Source of the DNA: Sulfuricaulis limicola
Lineage (GTDB): Bacteria > Pseudomonadota > Gammaproteobacteria > Acidiferrobacterales > Sulfurifustaceae
Length of the DNA stretch: 64,000 nucleotides
Direction of reading: 5' to 3'
Assembly (NCBI RefSeq): GCF_002355735.1
Contig: NZ_AP014879.1
Span: 434,001 to 498,000 of the forward strand
Shown here: positions 1 to 6,757 of the stretch, one piece after another
Layout: each line of letters starts with the position of its first letter
Numbering within the stretch: position 1 is the first letter of the stretch
Program-made: the position numbers and the translations under genes
Notes under the pieces: generated by a model
The model's database searches: none
Told to the model about the DNA's origin: nothing
The model's input: only the letters and a program-made list of their open reading frames with translations

Positions 1-213
1 TTGCGCCACGATTCTTATCCCCCGCGAAGCCCCCGGCGTCATTTCGATGACGCCCTTGGCTTCGAGCGCGCGCAGATGGGATTCGGCGGCGTTGGGTGAT
101 TTGAAGCCGAGTGCCGCGCAGATGTCCGCGCGCGTCGGCGGCAGGCCGGATTTTTCGATGTGGCGGCGGATGAGGTCGAGGATTTCCTGCTGACGCCGGG
201 TGAGTTCGAGCAC
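1..213 (-). CDS. lexA: LexA repressor, N-terminal part (cut by window edge)
   Basis: SOS-response repressor. The 71 visible codons encode the winged-helix DNA-binding domain: an [12 protein letters not shown] start, LPPTRADI, and the recognition-helix stretch [12 protein letters not shown] followed by [15 protein letters not shown], which is diagnostic of LexA that binds CTGT-N8-ACAG. The autocleavage and Ser-Lys catalytic part lies beyond the window edge. The start is GTG at 213, only 8 bases after the integrase stop and on the same strand, with no strong Shine-Dalgarno, so translational coupling is likely. The only SOS box seen upstream is the one before the integrase, so this lexA is probably autoregulated as the second gene of an intI-lexA operon. 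Whether the genome holds another lexA cannot be seen here. Confidence 0.93.
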   Translation of the reverse strand, partial: MLELTRRQQEILDLIRRHIEKSGLPPTRADICAALGFKSPNAAESHLRALEAKGVIEMTPGASRGIRIVAQ

Positions 214-221
214 GGGCTATC

Positions 222-1274
222 TCACATTCCGCCGGAATGGCCTGAAACAGAAACGCCCCAGGGGATGCGCAGCTCGCGCGCGTGAAATGGCAGTGACGTA
301 CCGGTTTGCGGTGCGTCGCTATCGAGCGGACTGAGGACAGCCCGTCCGCCACGATTCAGGACATGGGTATAGATCATGGTTGTCGAAACATTGTTGTGAC
401 CAAGCAATTCCTGCACGGTACGGATGTCATAACCGGACTGCAACAGATGGGTGGCGAACGAATGCCTGAGCGTATGCGGCGTCGCGGGCTTGTGAATCCC
501 GGCATCGCGCAAGGCCTGGCGCATGGCCCGCTGAACATTGGCCTCATGCGCATGCCAGCGCCGGGTGATGCCGCTTCTCGGGTCGAGCGATAACCTGCTG
601 GAGGGGAACACGTATTGCCACCCCCACTCGCGCCCGGCATTCGGATATTTGCGCGCCAGGGCAAAGGGCAGGTAGACGTCGCCGTAGCCTGCCCGGAGGT
701 CGGAATCGTGCAGCCGTTTCACCCGTGCCAGGTGGTGGGTGAGCGGCGCCACCAGCGAGGCGGGCAGCATCGTGACGCGGTCCTTGGCGCCCTTGCCCTC
801 GCGGATGACGATCTCGCCGCGGGCAAAATCCACGTCCTTCACGCGCAGGCGCAGGCACTCCATGATGCGCATGCCGGTTCCGTAAATGAGCCGGAGCATG
901 AGCCCCGGGGTTCCTTCAATGCGGGCAAGCAGGGCATTCACTTCCTCCCGTGTCAGCACCACCGGCAGGCGCTTGGACCGCCGGGCGGACTCGACGTTGT
1001 CGAGCCAGGGCAGGGTCTGTCCAAGCACTTCCTTGTAGAGAAACAGCAGAGCGCTCATGGCCTGATTCTGGGTGGAGGCGGAAACCCGATCGACGACTGC
1101 GAGGTGGGTCAGGAACTTTTCCAGCTCGTGTGCGCCCAGTTCCCGGGGGTGACGTTTGTCGTGGAAGTAGATAAACCGTCTGATCCAATGGATGTATGCT
1201 GATTCGGTGCGCAAGCTGTAGTGTTTACGCCGAATCCGGTCCCGCACCTGATCAAGCAATTTGGGTGGTTGCAT
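222..1274 (-). CDS. intI: Integron integrase (IntI-type tyrosine recombinase)
   Basis: Catalyses attI x attC and attC x attC recombination. About 350 residues. The N-terminal SAM-like domain starts [22 protein letters not shown], typical of IntI; the catalytic part carries the first Arg in [17 protein letters not shown], the [12 protein letters not shown] box, [15 protein letters not shown] with the nucleophile Tyr, and the IntI-specific insertion ([20 protein letters not shown]) absent from XerC/D. The open frame reaches 1307, but ATG 1274 has a strong GGAGGGG Shine-Dalgarno and matches the usual IntI N-terminus. The promoter overlaps an SOS box, so expression should rise on DNA damage. lexA follows 8 bases downstream. 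All key residues look intact, so the enzyme is probably functional. Confidence 0.95.
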   Translation of the reverse strand: MQPPKLLDQVRDRIRRKHYSLRTESAYIHWIRRFIYFHDKRHPRELGAHELEKFLTHLAVVDRVSASTQNQAMSALLFLYKEVLGQTLPWLDNVESARRSKRLPVVLTREEVNALLARIEGTPGLMLRLIYGTGMRIMECLRLRVKDVDFARGEIVIREGKGAKDRVTMLPASLVAPLTHHLARVKRLHDSDLRAGYGDVYLPFALARKYPNAGREWGWQYVFPSSRLSLDPRSGITRRWHAHEANVQRAMRQALRDAGIHKPATPHTLRHSFATHLLQSGYDIRTVQELLGHNNVSTTMIYTHVLNRGGRAVLSPLDSDAPQTGTSLPFHARELRIPWGVSVSGHSGGM

Positions 1275-1361
1275 GGTTCCCCTCCATGTCGGGTTTGTTA
1301 TTTTCAATATTTACGTACTAGAATGAACAAATAGCAATAAAAAGAGGCAGTTATGATAAAC

Positions 1362-1381
1362 TACTGTATAAATATACAGTA
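1362..1381. promoter_or_regulatory. LexA (SOS) box upstream of intI
   Basis: Core CTGTATAAATATACAG at 1364-1379, a perfect CTGT-N8-ACAG site, inside a longer symmetric element that extends two bases each side. It lies about 90 bases upstream of the integrase ATG and overlaps the predicted intI -10. It may also cover the plus-strand cassette promoter: a possible -10 TATTAT sits at 1380-1385, but no good -35 was found for it. Confidence 0.93.
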
Positions 1382-1398
1382 TTATGTCGTTTTGTAAA
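1371..1398 (-). promoter_or_regulatory. Predicted intI-lexA promoter
   Basis: On the minus strand, -35 TTTACA (1398-1393) and -10 TATATT (1376-1371) are separated by 16 bases. The -10 lies within the SOS box, the usual arrangement for LexA repression. Confidence 0.6.
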
Positions 1399-1430
1399 GC
1401 GACATTTAGGCCGTCTACTTTTAGTTGGGC
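1385..1430 (+). other. attI recombination site
   Basis: Core GTTGGGC at 1424-1430 marks the first cassette junction; its reverse complement GCCCAAC is the R'' of the first attC, as expected. An imperfect inverted repeat (TGTCGTTT ... AAGCGACA, 1385-1404) lies upstream. The left limit of attI is not defined by sequence alone. Confidence 0.8.
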
Positions 1431-1439
1431 ATAACCAGA

Positions 1440-1757
1440 ATGCAGCGAGAGAAACCCACCAAGCGTCTTCAGTTTCTTTTTGGCCTTGCGGCAGTTTGGC
1501 TTGTTGTGGCGGCCCTGCTCATCCTGCAACTGTGGCCCGACCTACCGAAAACCGATCTTGGGTGGTTTCTTCTAGTTGTAGTTGGTCCTCCCGCTTATGT
1601 CGCGGGTGAAGGGTTTTTTGGGTGGCTCTTCTCCGAGAAGCACGGCAAAGAAATCTCAACGAAACAGTTTTCGTGGCTGCGAGTAGCGCTCGCGTTTGTT
1701 GTGGTGGCGGTTGTCTTCGGTCTCAGTATTGTTGTTTCGTCTATCCTCAAACAATGA
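1440..1757 (+). CDS. Cassette 1: small membrane protein of unknown function
   Basis: A 105-residue protein in the first, attI-proximal cassette, so it should be the best expressed. It has three hydrophobic segments: about residues 10-30 (FLFGLAAVWLVVAALLILQL), 38-60 (LGWFLLVVVGPPAYVAGEG) and 82-102 (LRVALAFVVVAVVFGLSIVV), with a charged stretch FSEKHGKEISTKQFS between the last two. ATG 1440 is preferred over the TTG at 1425, which is part of the attI core itself. I do not recognise the family. It ends 8 bases before attC1. Confidence 0.75.
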   Translation: MQREKPTKRLQFLFGLAAVWLVVAALLILQLWPDLPKTDLGWFLLVVVGPPAYVAGEGFFGWLFSEKHGKEISTKQFSWLRVALAFVVVAVVFGLSIVVSSILKQ

Positions 1758-1765
1758 ACATTCAT

Positions 1766-1830
1766 GCCCAACAAGCGCTTCGAGGCGGACGCGCCATACA
1801 GCGGCGCGCCGCTCAAGCGCGGCGTTAGCC
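1766..1830 (+). other. attC site 1
   Basis: R'' GCCCAAC (1766-1772), R' GTTAGCC (1824-1830), with an imperfect GC-rich palindrome (AAGCGCTTCG ... CAAGCGCGG) between them. R'' mirrors the attI core GTTGGGC. Confidence 0.92.
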
Positions 1831-1847
1831 GCCAAAAATCCATTTAC

Positions 1848-1876
1848 TTGCGGTGTATGCATATAGTGCATATACT
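1848..1876 (+). promoter_or_regulatory. Predicted brnTA promoter with direct-repeat operator
   Basis: -35 TTGCGG (1848-1853), 17-base spacer, -10 TATACT (1871-1876). Two direct repeats TGCATATA (1858-1865 and 1867-1874), nine bases apart, fill the spacer and overlap the -10, a plausible site for autorepression by the antitoxin. It gives cassette 2 its own promoter, as is common for cassette-borne toxin-antitoxin pairs. Confidence 0.55.
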
Positions 1877-1882
1877 GAATCA

Positions 1883-2149
1883 GTGCGCTTCCAATACGAT
1901 CCTGCAAAAGCCGTAAGTAATCTGAGAAAGCACGGGGTTTCCTTTGCGGACGCCGAAGGTGTGTTTTATGACCCGCTGGCGATCCATCGGCTGGAACCGG
2001 ACTCCATTGATGAAGAACGGTTTGTTGCAGTTGGTATGGGCAGCGCTGGAGAAATCCTGGTTGTTATCTACACACTTCGTGACGAGGAAATCCGAATCAT
2101 ATCGGCTCGTCATGCCACGCGACATGAGGTGAAAAGCTATGAGAACTGA
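1883..2149 (+). CDS. brnT: Cassette 2: BrnT-family toxin (RNase)
   Basis: Toxin of a type II toxin-antitoxin pair; BrnT proteins fold like RelE and act as ribonucleases. The 88-residue frame from GTG 1883 begins VRFQYDPAKAVSNLRKHGVSFADAEGVFYDP, the BrnT/DUF497 signature, and continues with ERFVAVGMGSAGEILVVIYTLRDEEIRIISARHATRHE, including the conserved R-I-I-S-A-R-x-A segment. The frame is open to GTG 1853, but 1883 matches the family start; it also falls near the expected transcription start, so the message could be leaderless. It overlaps brnA by 11 bases, indicating coupled translation. Confidence 0.88.
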   Translation: MRFQYDPAKAVSNLRKHGVSFADAEGVFYDPLAIHRLEPDSIDEERFVAVGMGSAGEILVVIYTLRDEEIRIISARHATRHEVKSYEN

Positions 2150-2435
2150 ATACGATTTTTCGAAAGGGAAACGAGGCGCTCTGATTCCTGCAAAGGGCAA
2201 GACTCGTATTACGATTTATATCAATGATTCCATACTGGATGAATTCCGGTCCCGTGCCGAACGTGCCGGTATTGGATATCAAACGATGATGAACGAAGCA
2301 TTGAAAGCCTTCTTGGAAAAGAACGAACAACCCGTCACTGCGGCCTTATTGCGTCAAATTATCCGAGAAGAGCTTCCAGAGAAATCGCGGCTAACACGTC
2401 GTTCCACCGGACGCGCAAAGACGGCGCGCCGGTGA
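2139..2435 (+). CDS. brnA: Cassette 2: BrnA-family antitoxin
   Basis: Partner of the toxin just upstream; BrnA proteins bind the toxin and repress the operon. The 98-residue product starts MRTEYDFSKGKRGALIPAKG, typical of BrnA-like antitoxins, followed by a ribbon-helix-helix-like segment (TRITIYINDSILDEFRSRAE ... GYQTMMNEALKAFLEK). The conserved part ends near LPEKSR; the last 15 or so residues (LTRRSTGRAKTARR) are read from the attC palindrome, because the stop lies inside attC2. Order toxin-antitoxin and overlap fit the brnTA operon. Confidence 0.85.
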   Translation: MRTEYDFSKGKRGALIPAKGKTRITIYINDSILDEFRSRAERAGIGYQTMMNEALKAFLEKNEQPVTAALLRQIIREELPEKSRLTRRSTGRAKTARR

Positions 2436-2449
2436 ACTCTGCGTTAGGC
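2389..2449 (+). other. attC site 2
   Basis: R'' GGCTAAC (2389-2395) mirrors GTTAGCC at 1824; R' GTTAGGC at 2443-2449. The antitoxin reading frame runs into this site and stops at 2433-2435. Confidence 0.9.
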
Positions 2450-2462
2450 TAACGAATGCAGA

Positions 2463-3080
2463 ATGCAAAAAATATGGCGAAAAATCTGGTTGCTTGTATT
2501 TGGAAGCCTCGTTCTATGTGGTTGCATGATCTATCGAGAGGATCGGGACTTCGCCATTGAATGGGGGAACGACTTAGCATTATGGAGATCGTCTAAAAAC
2601 TCCATTGATATGGGTGGGTTACATATCATGTTTGGCCCGGCTAGGGACGAAAGCCGGGGTGATATTTATGGCAGCCGGTTTCCTGTCGCTATATGTCCCG
2701 GGATCGCAACCCCATCGAAATATGTGAGCATCACTTTTTATGGAGCCGATGTGGATCTTATTATGTCAGGCAATCTTTATATAGCAGACTTGAAAAGTAT
2801 CAGTCCTTTGAAACGATTTGTTCCCTGGGAGAAATATGACGAATCCCTCGATCTCACTCGTAAGAACCTTCCGGTAACGGCAGACATTCCCGCAGCATAT
2901 TATCGTTGCTTTAACTTCGAGTTTGACGTGGAGTCACCGAGGTTTGATGAAACGTTTGAGCTAGTCATTAGAGGTGTCAAAGTCAATGACAGCCCCATCT
3001 CTATACCGACTGTTAAATTCAAAACAACGCCTTCTCGTATCAAAACCTGCGTTTGGCCAGAATGTTTTGTCTCGCATTAA
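2463..3080 (+). CDS. Cassette 3: predicted lipoprotein of unknown function
   Basis: A 205-residue protein with a lipoprotein signal: positive start (MQKIWRKIW), hydrophobic core (LLVFGSLVL) and a lipobox-like LCGC ending at about Cys21, so it is probably anchored in the inner or outer membrane facing the periplasm. The mature part is mixed alpha/beta with many aromatics and no motif I recognise. ATG 2463 lies 14 bases after the cassette junction with little room for a leader. The base composition is AT-rich against the host genes, which suggests transfer. It fills one large cassette alone. Confidence 0.75.
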   Translation: MQKIWRKIWLLVFGSLVLCGCMIYREDRDFAIEWGNDLALWRSSKNSIDMGGLHIMFGPARDESRGDIYGSRFPVAICPGIATPSKYVSITFYGADVDLIMSGNLYIADLKSISPLKRFVPWEKYDESLDLTRKNLPVTADIPAAYYRCFNFEFDVESPRFDETFELVIRGVKVNDSPISIPTVKFKTTPSRIKTCVWPECFVSH

Positions 3081-3104
3081 GCGAAAATGTGTGCTCATGA
3101 ATCA

Positions 3105-3185
3105 GCCTAACAACCGGTTCGAGATGGACCGGTTTACCCGGCGCAAGACGCCGGGTAAACCGGCCGCTCAACCGGAGCGTTAGGC
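3105..3185 (+). other. attC site 3
   Basis: R'' GCCTAAC (3105-3111) mirrors GTTAGGC at 2443; R' GTTAGGC at 3179-3185. The arms between them include a 10-base perfect inverted repeat (GGTTTACCCG / CGGGTAAACC). Confidence 0.92.
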
Positions 3186-3194
3186 GTAATAAAA

Positions 3195-3521
3195 ATGATG
3201 CCCTGCGACTACCGCTCAAAATGTGGCGACATCAAGAAATTTGACCTTGATGCAGTATTTGATTTGGTTGGTGGGTTCAGTCGAGTACGCGACGGTTGGT
3301 CCGCTCTCATCATTTTTGTTCCGAGCACAAGTGCCTTCGTTGAGCTTCGATCTTCTCCCCAAGACTATAGAGGCAACTCCGAGGAAGAAGCGGAAGAAGT
3401 TGATGAAAGTTATGTTCAAGAGTCTTTCGGGTTGTCACAGACTCAACTCACTGCGTTCAAAGCCAGTCCAAGAACATGGCAATTCATAGATCATCGGAAA
3501 ACCAGCCATGGTCACGCCTAA
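3195..3521 (+). CDS. Cassette 4: hypothetical acidic protein
   Basis: A 108-residue soluble protein without a signal peptide or membrane segment. The N-terminal half has beta-like stretches (WSALIIFVPSTSAFVEL), then a very acidic run NSEEEAEEVDESYVQESFG. I do not recognise a family. ATG 3195 lies 10 bases past the cassette junction and is followed at once by a second ATG; no strong Shine-Dalgarno is visible. The stop TAA overlaps the R'' of attC4 by design of the cassette. Single-gene cassette, no promoter seen. Confidence 0.65.
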   Translation: MMPCDYRSKCGDIKKFDLDAVFDLVGGFSRVRDGWSALIIFVPSTSAFVELRSSPQDYRGNSEEEAEEVDESYVQESFGLSQTQLTAFKASPRTWQFIDHRKTSHGHA

Positions 3522-3607
3522 CAACCGGCTCGTGCGGACGCCGGGGGACAGCGCGCCATGTTTCCTGATACTTTTGTGGCCGGCGCCGCACACCCGGACC
3601 GTTGGGC
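3516..3607 (+). other. attC site 4
   Basis: R'' GCCTAAC (3516-3522) mirrors GTTAGGC at 3179; R' GTTGGGC at 3601-3607. Arms CCGGCTCGTGCGGACGCC and GGCGCCGCACACCCGG pair imperfectly. Confidence 0.92.
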
Positions 3608-3626
3608 GCCAGAATAGGAGAGAGCA

Positions 3627-3887
3627 ATGGCAGCTAAGAGAGTAGTTTCGCCAGAAGAAATCGTTGCCGTCTTGAATAAGGCGCTTGCTGAATCAGCCGC
3701 ACTTGAAGGTGACTGTCGAGAATGTCAAGTACGTCGTGTCGGTCGCGTCACAGATGAAGAAGCGAGGCAGCTAGGTCGCAATTGGAATGTCGATATGGTG
3801 AATGGTGAGTGCGGCGGTGAGTGTTACGACGTGCTTGTTGATATTGCGCGTGAGGTGGGTGGAGCGCTCGATGCTTCTTGGTCATAA
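3627..3887 (+). CDS. Cassette 5: small cysteine-containing protein, unknown function
   Basis: An 86-residue soluble protein with a good Shine-Dalgarno (AGGAGAG, 8 bases before ATG 3627). Four cysteines come in two pairs, GDCRECQ (about residues 29-32) and GECGGECYD (about 62-66), a spacing that could hold a metal ion or form disulfides. An N-terminal helix (SPEEIVAVLNKALAESAALEG) precedes the first pair. I do not recognise the family. It is alone in its cassette and ends 6 bases before attC5. Confidence 0.72.
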   Translation: MAAKRVVSPEEIVAVLNKALAESAALEGDCRECQVRRVGRVTDEEARQLGRNWNVDMVNGECGGECYDVLVDIAREVGGALDASWS

Positions 3888-3893
3888 GCTTGC

Positions 3894-3980
3894 GCCCAAC
3901 AAGGCGCTTGAAGCGACGCCGGTAAGCTTTGCGGTTCCTTCACGCGGCATCAGCGGCGCGCTTCAGCTTTGTCGTTATGT
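3894..3980 (+). other. attC site 5
   Basis: R'' GCCCAAC (3894-3900) mirrors GTTGGGC at 3601; R' GTTATGT at 3974-3980. Long imperfect palindrome between them. Confidence 0.9.
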
Positions 3981-3990
3981 GCCCTAGATC

Positions 3991-4311
3991 ATGAAAACTT
4001 TTCGCTTCGTTCTGCCGCTATTGTGCGCGATGGCTCTTGTTGCAGTCTCAGTCGCGGGTGAAACGAAACACAATGTGAGCCCCAAAGACGGCTTGGTGCC
4101 AAATGCTGAAACGGCAATAAAGATCGCCGAGGCTGTTTGGTTACCGATCTACGGCGATGGGATTTTCAAAAAGAAACCATTTAAGGCACGTCTAGTTGGA
4201 GATGTTTGGGTAGTGGAAGGTACTCTTCCCTTGGAAATGGTTGGTGGAGTGCCGCTAGCTGAGATTTCAAAGAAAGACGGCAAAATCTTGCGAGTCAGTC
4301 ATGGCCAGTAG
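3991..4311 (+). CDS. Cassette 6: secreted NTF2-fold immunity-like protein
   Basis: A 106-residue protein with a signal peptide (KTFRFVLPLLCAMALVAVSVAG, cleavage near residue 23). The mature part has AETAIKIAEAVWLPIYGDGIF, KPFKARLVGDVWVVEGTLP, GGVPLAEISKKDGKILRVSHG, which I recognise as the NTF2-fold immunity protein family (Imm-NTF2-2 type). Members are predicted to neutralise polymorphic or contact-dependent toxins. No toxin gene is present in the array, so here it could be an orphan immunity gene protecting against neighbours; that is inference. ATG 3991 is 10 bases after the junction. Confidence 0.75.
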   Translation: MKTFRFVLPLLCAMALVAVSVAGETKHNVSPKDGLVPNAETAIKIAEAVWLPIYGDGIFKKKPFKARLVGDVWVVEGTLPLEMVGGVPLAEISKKDGKILRVSHGQ

Positions 4312-4313
4312 AC

Positions 4314-4404
4314 ACATAACAATTTTTTCGAGCCGACGCCGTGAAACGCCGCAGGCGCTTCACGGTTCTGTTCGTGCCCGGCGCGGCTCAAAAAGTCGTT
4401 AGGA
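4314..4404 (+). other. attC site 6
   Basis: R'' ACATAAC (4314-4320) mirrors the unusual GTTATGT at 3974; R' GTTAGGA at 4398-4404. Arms TTTTTCGAGCCG and CGGCTCAAAAAG pair well. Confidence 0.92.
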
Positions 4405-4413
4405 CGCACTGAC

Positions 4414-4839
4414 GTGCACAAGGCCTTAGTGTCCGCGACAGGAATCGTGATTGCCTTCGCTATTTCTTATGCAGTGCTTCTGCCGCCTCCTAGATCTGAC
4501 GGCATTTGTGAGCGCACTGGATTGCGCACGTCTGACGCAGAGTTCATCGAGACGGCTGTTTGGCACTACCACAGAGTGCTTGGAGTTGAGGGGAACGAGA
4601 AGGCGGTGTCACGGTACTTGCGCGACAATCCGGACTGCTGCAAGGTCTTTCGAGAGCGCACTCCGGAGGTTGAGGCGACTGACCGAAGCGCTTGGTGGGG
4701 GAGCGTTGTTGTCCGAATGCAGAGGGCTAAGCCTCAACCTGTCGAGGGCACCAACTTTCTTGGCAATGCGGTCTACGTCACAGTTGACAACTGTAGGAAC
4801 GGCAGCGAGCAACTGACTGAATACCTCACAGGAGGCTAG
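4414..4839 (+). CDS. Cassette 7: membrane-anchored hypothetical protein
   Basis: A 141-residue product from GTG 4414. One N-terminal hydrophobic segment (VSATGIVIAFAISYAVLLPPP) suggests a membrane anchor or uncleaved signal, with the remainder outside. Five cysteines (including a CC pair in NPDCCKVF) fit an exported, disulfide-containing protein. I do not recognise the fold. GTG is the first possible start after the junction; no clear Shine-Dalgarno is present. Single-gene cassette. Confidence 0.68.
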   Translation: MHKALVSATGIVIAFAISYAVLLPPPRSDGICERTGLRTSDAEFIETAVWHYHRVLGVEGNEKAVSRYLRDNPDCCKVFRERTPEVEATDRSAWWGSVVVRMQRAKPQPVEGTNFLGNAVYVTVDNCRNGSEQLTEYLTGG

Positions 4840-4856
4840 TTCCAAGTGCGGATGCG

Positions 4857-4919
4857 TCCTAACCCGTCATTCGAGAGAGACGCGCCAAAAGCGGCGCGCT
4901 CCTCAATTTAACGTTAGAT
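4857..4919 (+). other. attC site 7
   Basis: R'' TCCTAAC (4857-4863) mirrors GTTAGGA at 4398; R' GTTAGAT at 4913-4919. Short site with central palindrome GACGCGCC ... GGCGCGCT. Confidence 0.9.
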
Positions 4920-4933
4920 TGCATAAACTTAAA

Positions 4934-5308
4934 ATGCCTGAATATAACTGGCAGTACAACTTTGACGGTAACACAATTACTGTGGCGACCGATGATCCAC
5001 ATTGGAAAAACCATGCTTCGAAGCAAAGTTGGGCGCCATGCGAACATTTGAAGCCGGTACTTATTGCCTTCCTTGCCAAGGGCGTAATCATTGAAGGCGC
5101 GGGTGATGGTTGGAGTAAGGCAAAACTCGTGGTTGGTCTAAGTAAGGGGCTAAATCGGAGTGCAACAATAACGGAGGCAAAAAACCGAGGGTTAGGGTTC
5201 TTCGAAAACGACGCCTATCAGTACCCATCAACTTACGGTTTGTACTGCGAAGTATGCCAACATGGAATCGATTGGCCACAAGACCAATCGACGATCAATG
5301 CAATCTAA
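4934..5308 (+). CDS. Cassette 8: hypothetical protein
   Basis: A 124-residue soluble protein. The frame is open from TTG 4919, but ATG 4934 is the first sensible start after the cassette junction. It is rich in aromatics (EYNWQYNF, HWKNH, YQYPSTYGLYC) and has a C-terminal CEVCQHGIDW stretch whose CxxCxH could bind a metal. I do not recognise the family. The TAA stop lies within the R'' core of attC8, the tightest gene-attC junction of the array. Confidence 0.68.
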   Translation: MPEYNWQYNFDGNTITVATDDPHWKNHASKQSWAPCEHLKPVLIAFLAKGVIIEGAGDGWSKAKLVVGLSKGLNRSATITEAKNRGLGFFENDAYQYPSTYGLYCEVCQHGIDWPQDQSTINAI

Positions 5309-5369
5309 CCACCGCTTCCACGGGACGGCGTCGCTAACGCGCCGCCGCCCGTGAAGCGGGCCGTTAGCA
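5303..5369 (+). other. attC site 8
   Basis: R'' ATCTAAC (5303-5309) mirrors GTTAGAT at 4913; R' GTTAGCA at 5363-5369. Arms CACCGCTTCCACGGG and CCCGTGAAGCGGGCC pair almost fully. Confidence 0.93.
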
Positions 5370-5424
5370 GTCTGATTCCCGCACCGCGAAGCAACATCAA
5401 CGTCTAACCGGGAGGAGAACTTTC

Positions 5425-6288
5425 GTGGCCGAACAGCAACTCTCATTCGACGCAGCGAAGTACAAGAACGCGCAGCGAGAACAATGGAACAAGGACGGCG
5501 CGGCATGGCGCCGCTGGAATCCCACCCTGGATCGTTGGTATGGCGAAATGACCCGCCAGATGCTCGACCTGGCCCGGATTCAGCCGGGTCAGCGCATCCT
5601 GGACATCGCCGCCGGCGCGGGTGAACCGGCTGTCAGTGCCGCCAAACGAGTTGGCCCTGGCGGTTACGTGCTGGCGACCGACATCTCGGAAGGGATCGTT
5701 GAGCTTGCGCTCCAGGTCGCCCGTGAACATGGACTCGAGCAGATTGAGACCCGCGCCATGGATGGCGAGAAACTGGATCTCCCTGACGCTTCCTTTGATG
5801 CGGTGCTGTGTCGGCTGGGTCTGATGTATATGCCGCACCCCGTGACCGCGCTACGCGAGTGGCGCCGTGCTCTGAGAGCGGGCGGTCGGGTCGCCGTCGT
5901 TGTCTTTTCCACGCCCGATCGCAACAGTTGGGGTGCGGTGCCCGCTTCCATCATCCGCCGGCGCGCGCAACTCCCGCCCCCCGTCCCGGGCCAACCCGGA
6001 CCGTTCAGCCTTGGCGGCCCCGGAGCGCTTGAAGGCGTCTTCCGTCAAGCCGGATTTGCCAACCCCGAGGTTCGCGCTGTGCCGGTGCCCCATCGAATGG
6101 GTAGTGCCGCCGAATACGTGCAAGTCGCCCGGGAAGCCTTCGGTGCATTCAATGCCATGATGGCGCACCTGTCCCCTCAAGAACGCGAGTCCGTGTGGAA
6201 CGAAATAGAAGGCTCAATGCGTAGCTTCGAATCGCCGGGAGGATTCGAGGTACCGGGTGAGTGCCTTGTCGGTGCGGCCACGAAGTGA
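5425..6288 (+). CDS. Cassette 9: SAM-dependent class I methyltransferase
   Basis: A 287-residue methyltransferase of the UbiE/Methyltransf_11 type. SAM motif I is ILDIAAGAGEPAVSAA (about residues 53-68), motif II VLATDISEGIVELA, and post-motif DLPDASFDAVLCRLGLMYMPHP with HPVTALREWRRALRAGGRVAVVVF as motif III. The C-terminal part (GPFSLGGPGALEGVFRQAGF) resembles small-molecule methyltransferases. GTG 5425 has a strong GGGAGGAG Shine-Dalgarno. It is the largest cassette gene and, unlike its neighbours, as GC-rich as the host, so it may come from a related genome. The substrate cannot be told. Confidence 0.85.
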   Translation: MAEQQLSFDAAKYKNAQREQWNKDGAAWRRWNPTLDRWYGEMTRQMLDLARIQPGQRILDIAAGAGEPAVSAAKRVGPGGYVLATDISEGIVELALQVAREHGLEQIETRAMDGEKLDLPDASFDAVLCRLGLMYMPHPVTALREWRRALRAGGRVAVVVFSTPDRNSWGAVPASIIRRRAQLPPPVPGQPGPFSLGGPGALEGVFRQAGFANPEVRAVPVPHRMGSAAEYVQVAREAFGAFNAMMAHLSPQERESVWNEIEGSMRSFESPGGFEVPGECLVGAATK

Positions 6289-6300
6289 TCGTACGCAGAC

Positions 6301-6369
6301 TGCTAACCATCCGTTGCAGCCGACCCGTTCGGGCGAGGCTGCGCCCGCCTGCACGGACGGCTGAACTGA
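6301..6369 (+). other. attC site 9 (right core degenerate)
   Basis: R'' TGCTAAC (6301-6307) mirrors GTTAGCA at 5363. Arms CATCCGTTGCAG and CTGCACGGACGG pair. No good GTTRRRY follows the right arm; a shifted GTCAGAC at 6373-6379 is the nearest match. Confidence 0.7.
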
Positions 6370-6397
6370 CACGTCAGACCATGAATAAGTGATACGC

Positions 6398-6757
6398 ATG
6401 AAGAAAGACGCATGGTTTTATTTGGTAGCGGCCGCGAGTGGCGTTCTGACATGGGTCTTGGTGTCTGTTATTTCCGGGCGGGTAGAGGCATGGGATTCCG
6501 GCCTGTATTTCTCGGTTGGCATGCCGGTGGTCTGCATCGTGGCGCTGGTGCTGGGCTTCCTCGAGCCGCGGCGGGCGTGGCGCTGGGGTGTGGTTCCGCT
6601 GCTGGCCCAGTTTCTCTGGATGCTGTTGACCCAGGGCCCCGGCAATCTATTGCCGCTCGGTATCGTGGTGTTTGTCGTGCTGAGCCTGCCTTCCATCGTG
6701 GCGGCGCGGATTGGCGCGTTCGTCGCGGTCAGGCGGGCCAGGAGTGATGAAGCCTGA
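6398..6757 (+). CDS. Probable cassette 10: small polytopic membrane protein
   Basis: A 119-residue hydrophobic protein with four predicted membrane segments: about 7-27 (YLVAAASGVLTWVLVSVI), 36-55 (YFSVGMPVVCIVALVLGFL), 64-80 (GVVPLLAQFLWMLLT) and 86-108 (LLPLGIVVFVVLSLPSIVAA). Charged ends MKKD and RRARSDEA. No family recognised. ATG 6398 is the first good start after the damaged attC9. It is followed by a decayed attC, so it is probably an old, now immobile cassette fixed beside rlmI. Confidence 0.7.
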   Translation: MKKDAWFYLVAAASGVLTWVLVSVISGRVEAWDSGLYFSVGMPVVCIVALVLGFLEPRRAWRWGVVPLLAQFLWMLLTQGPGNLLPLGIVVFVVLSLPSIVAARIGAFVAVRRARSDEA

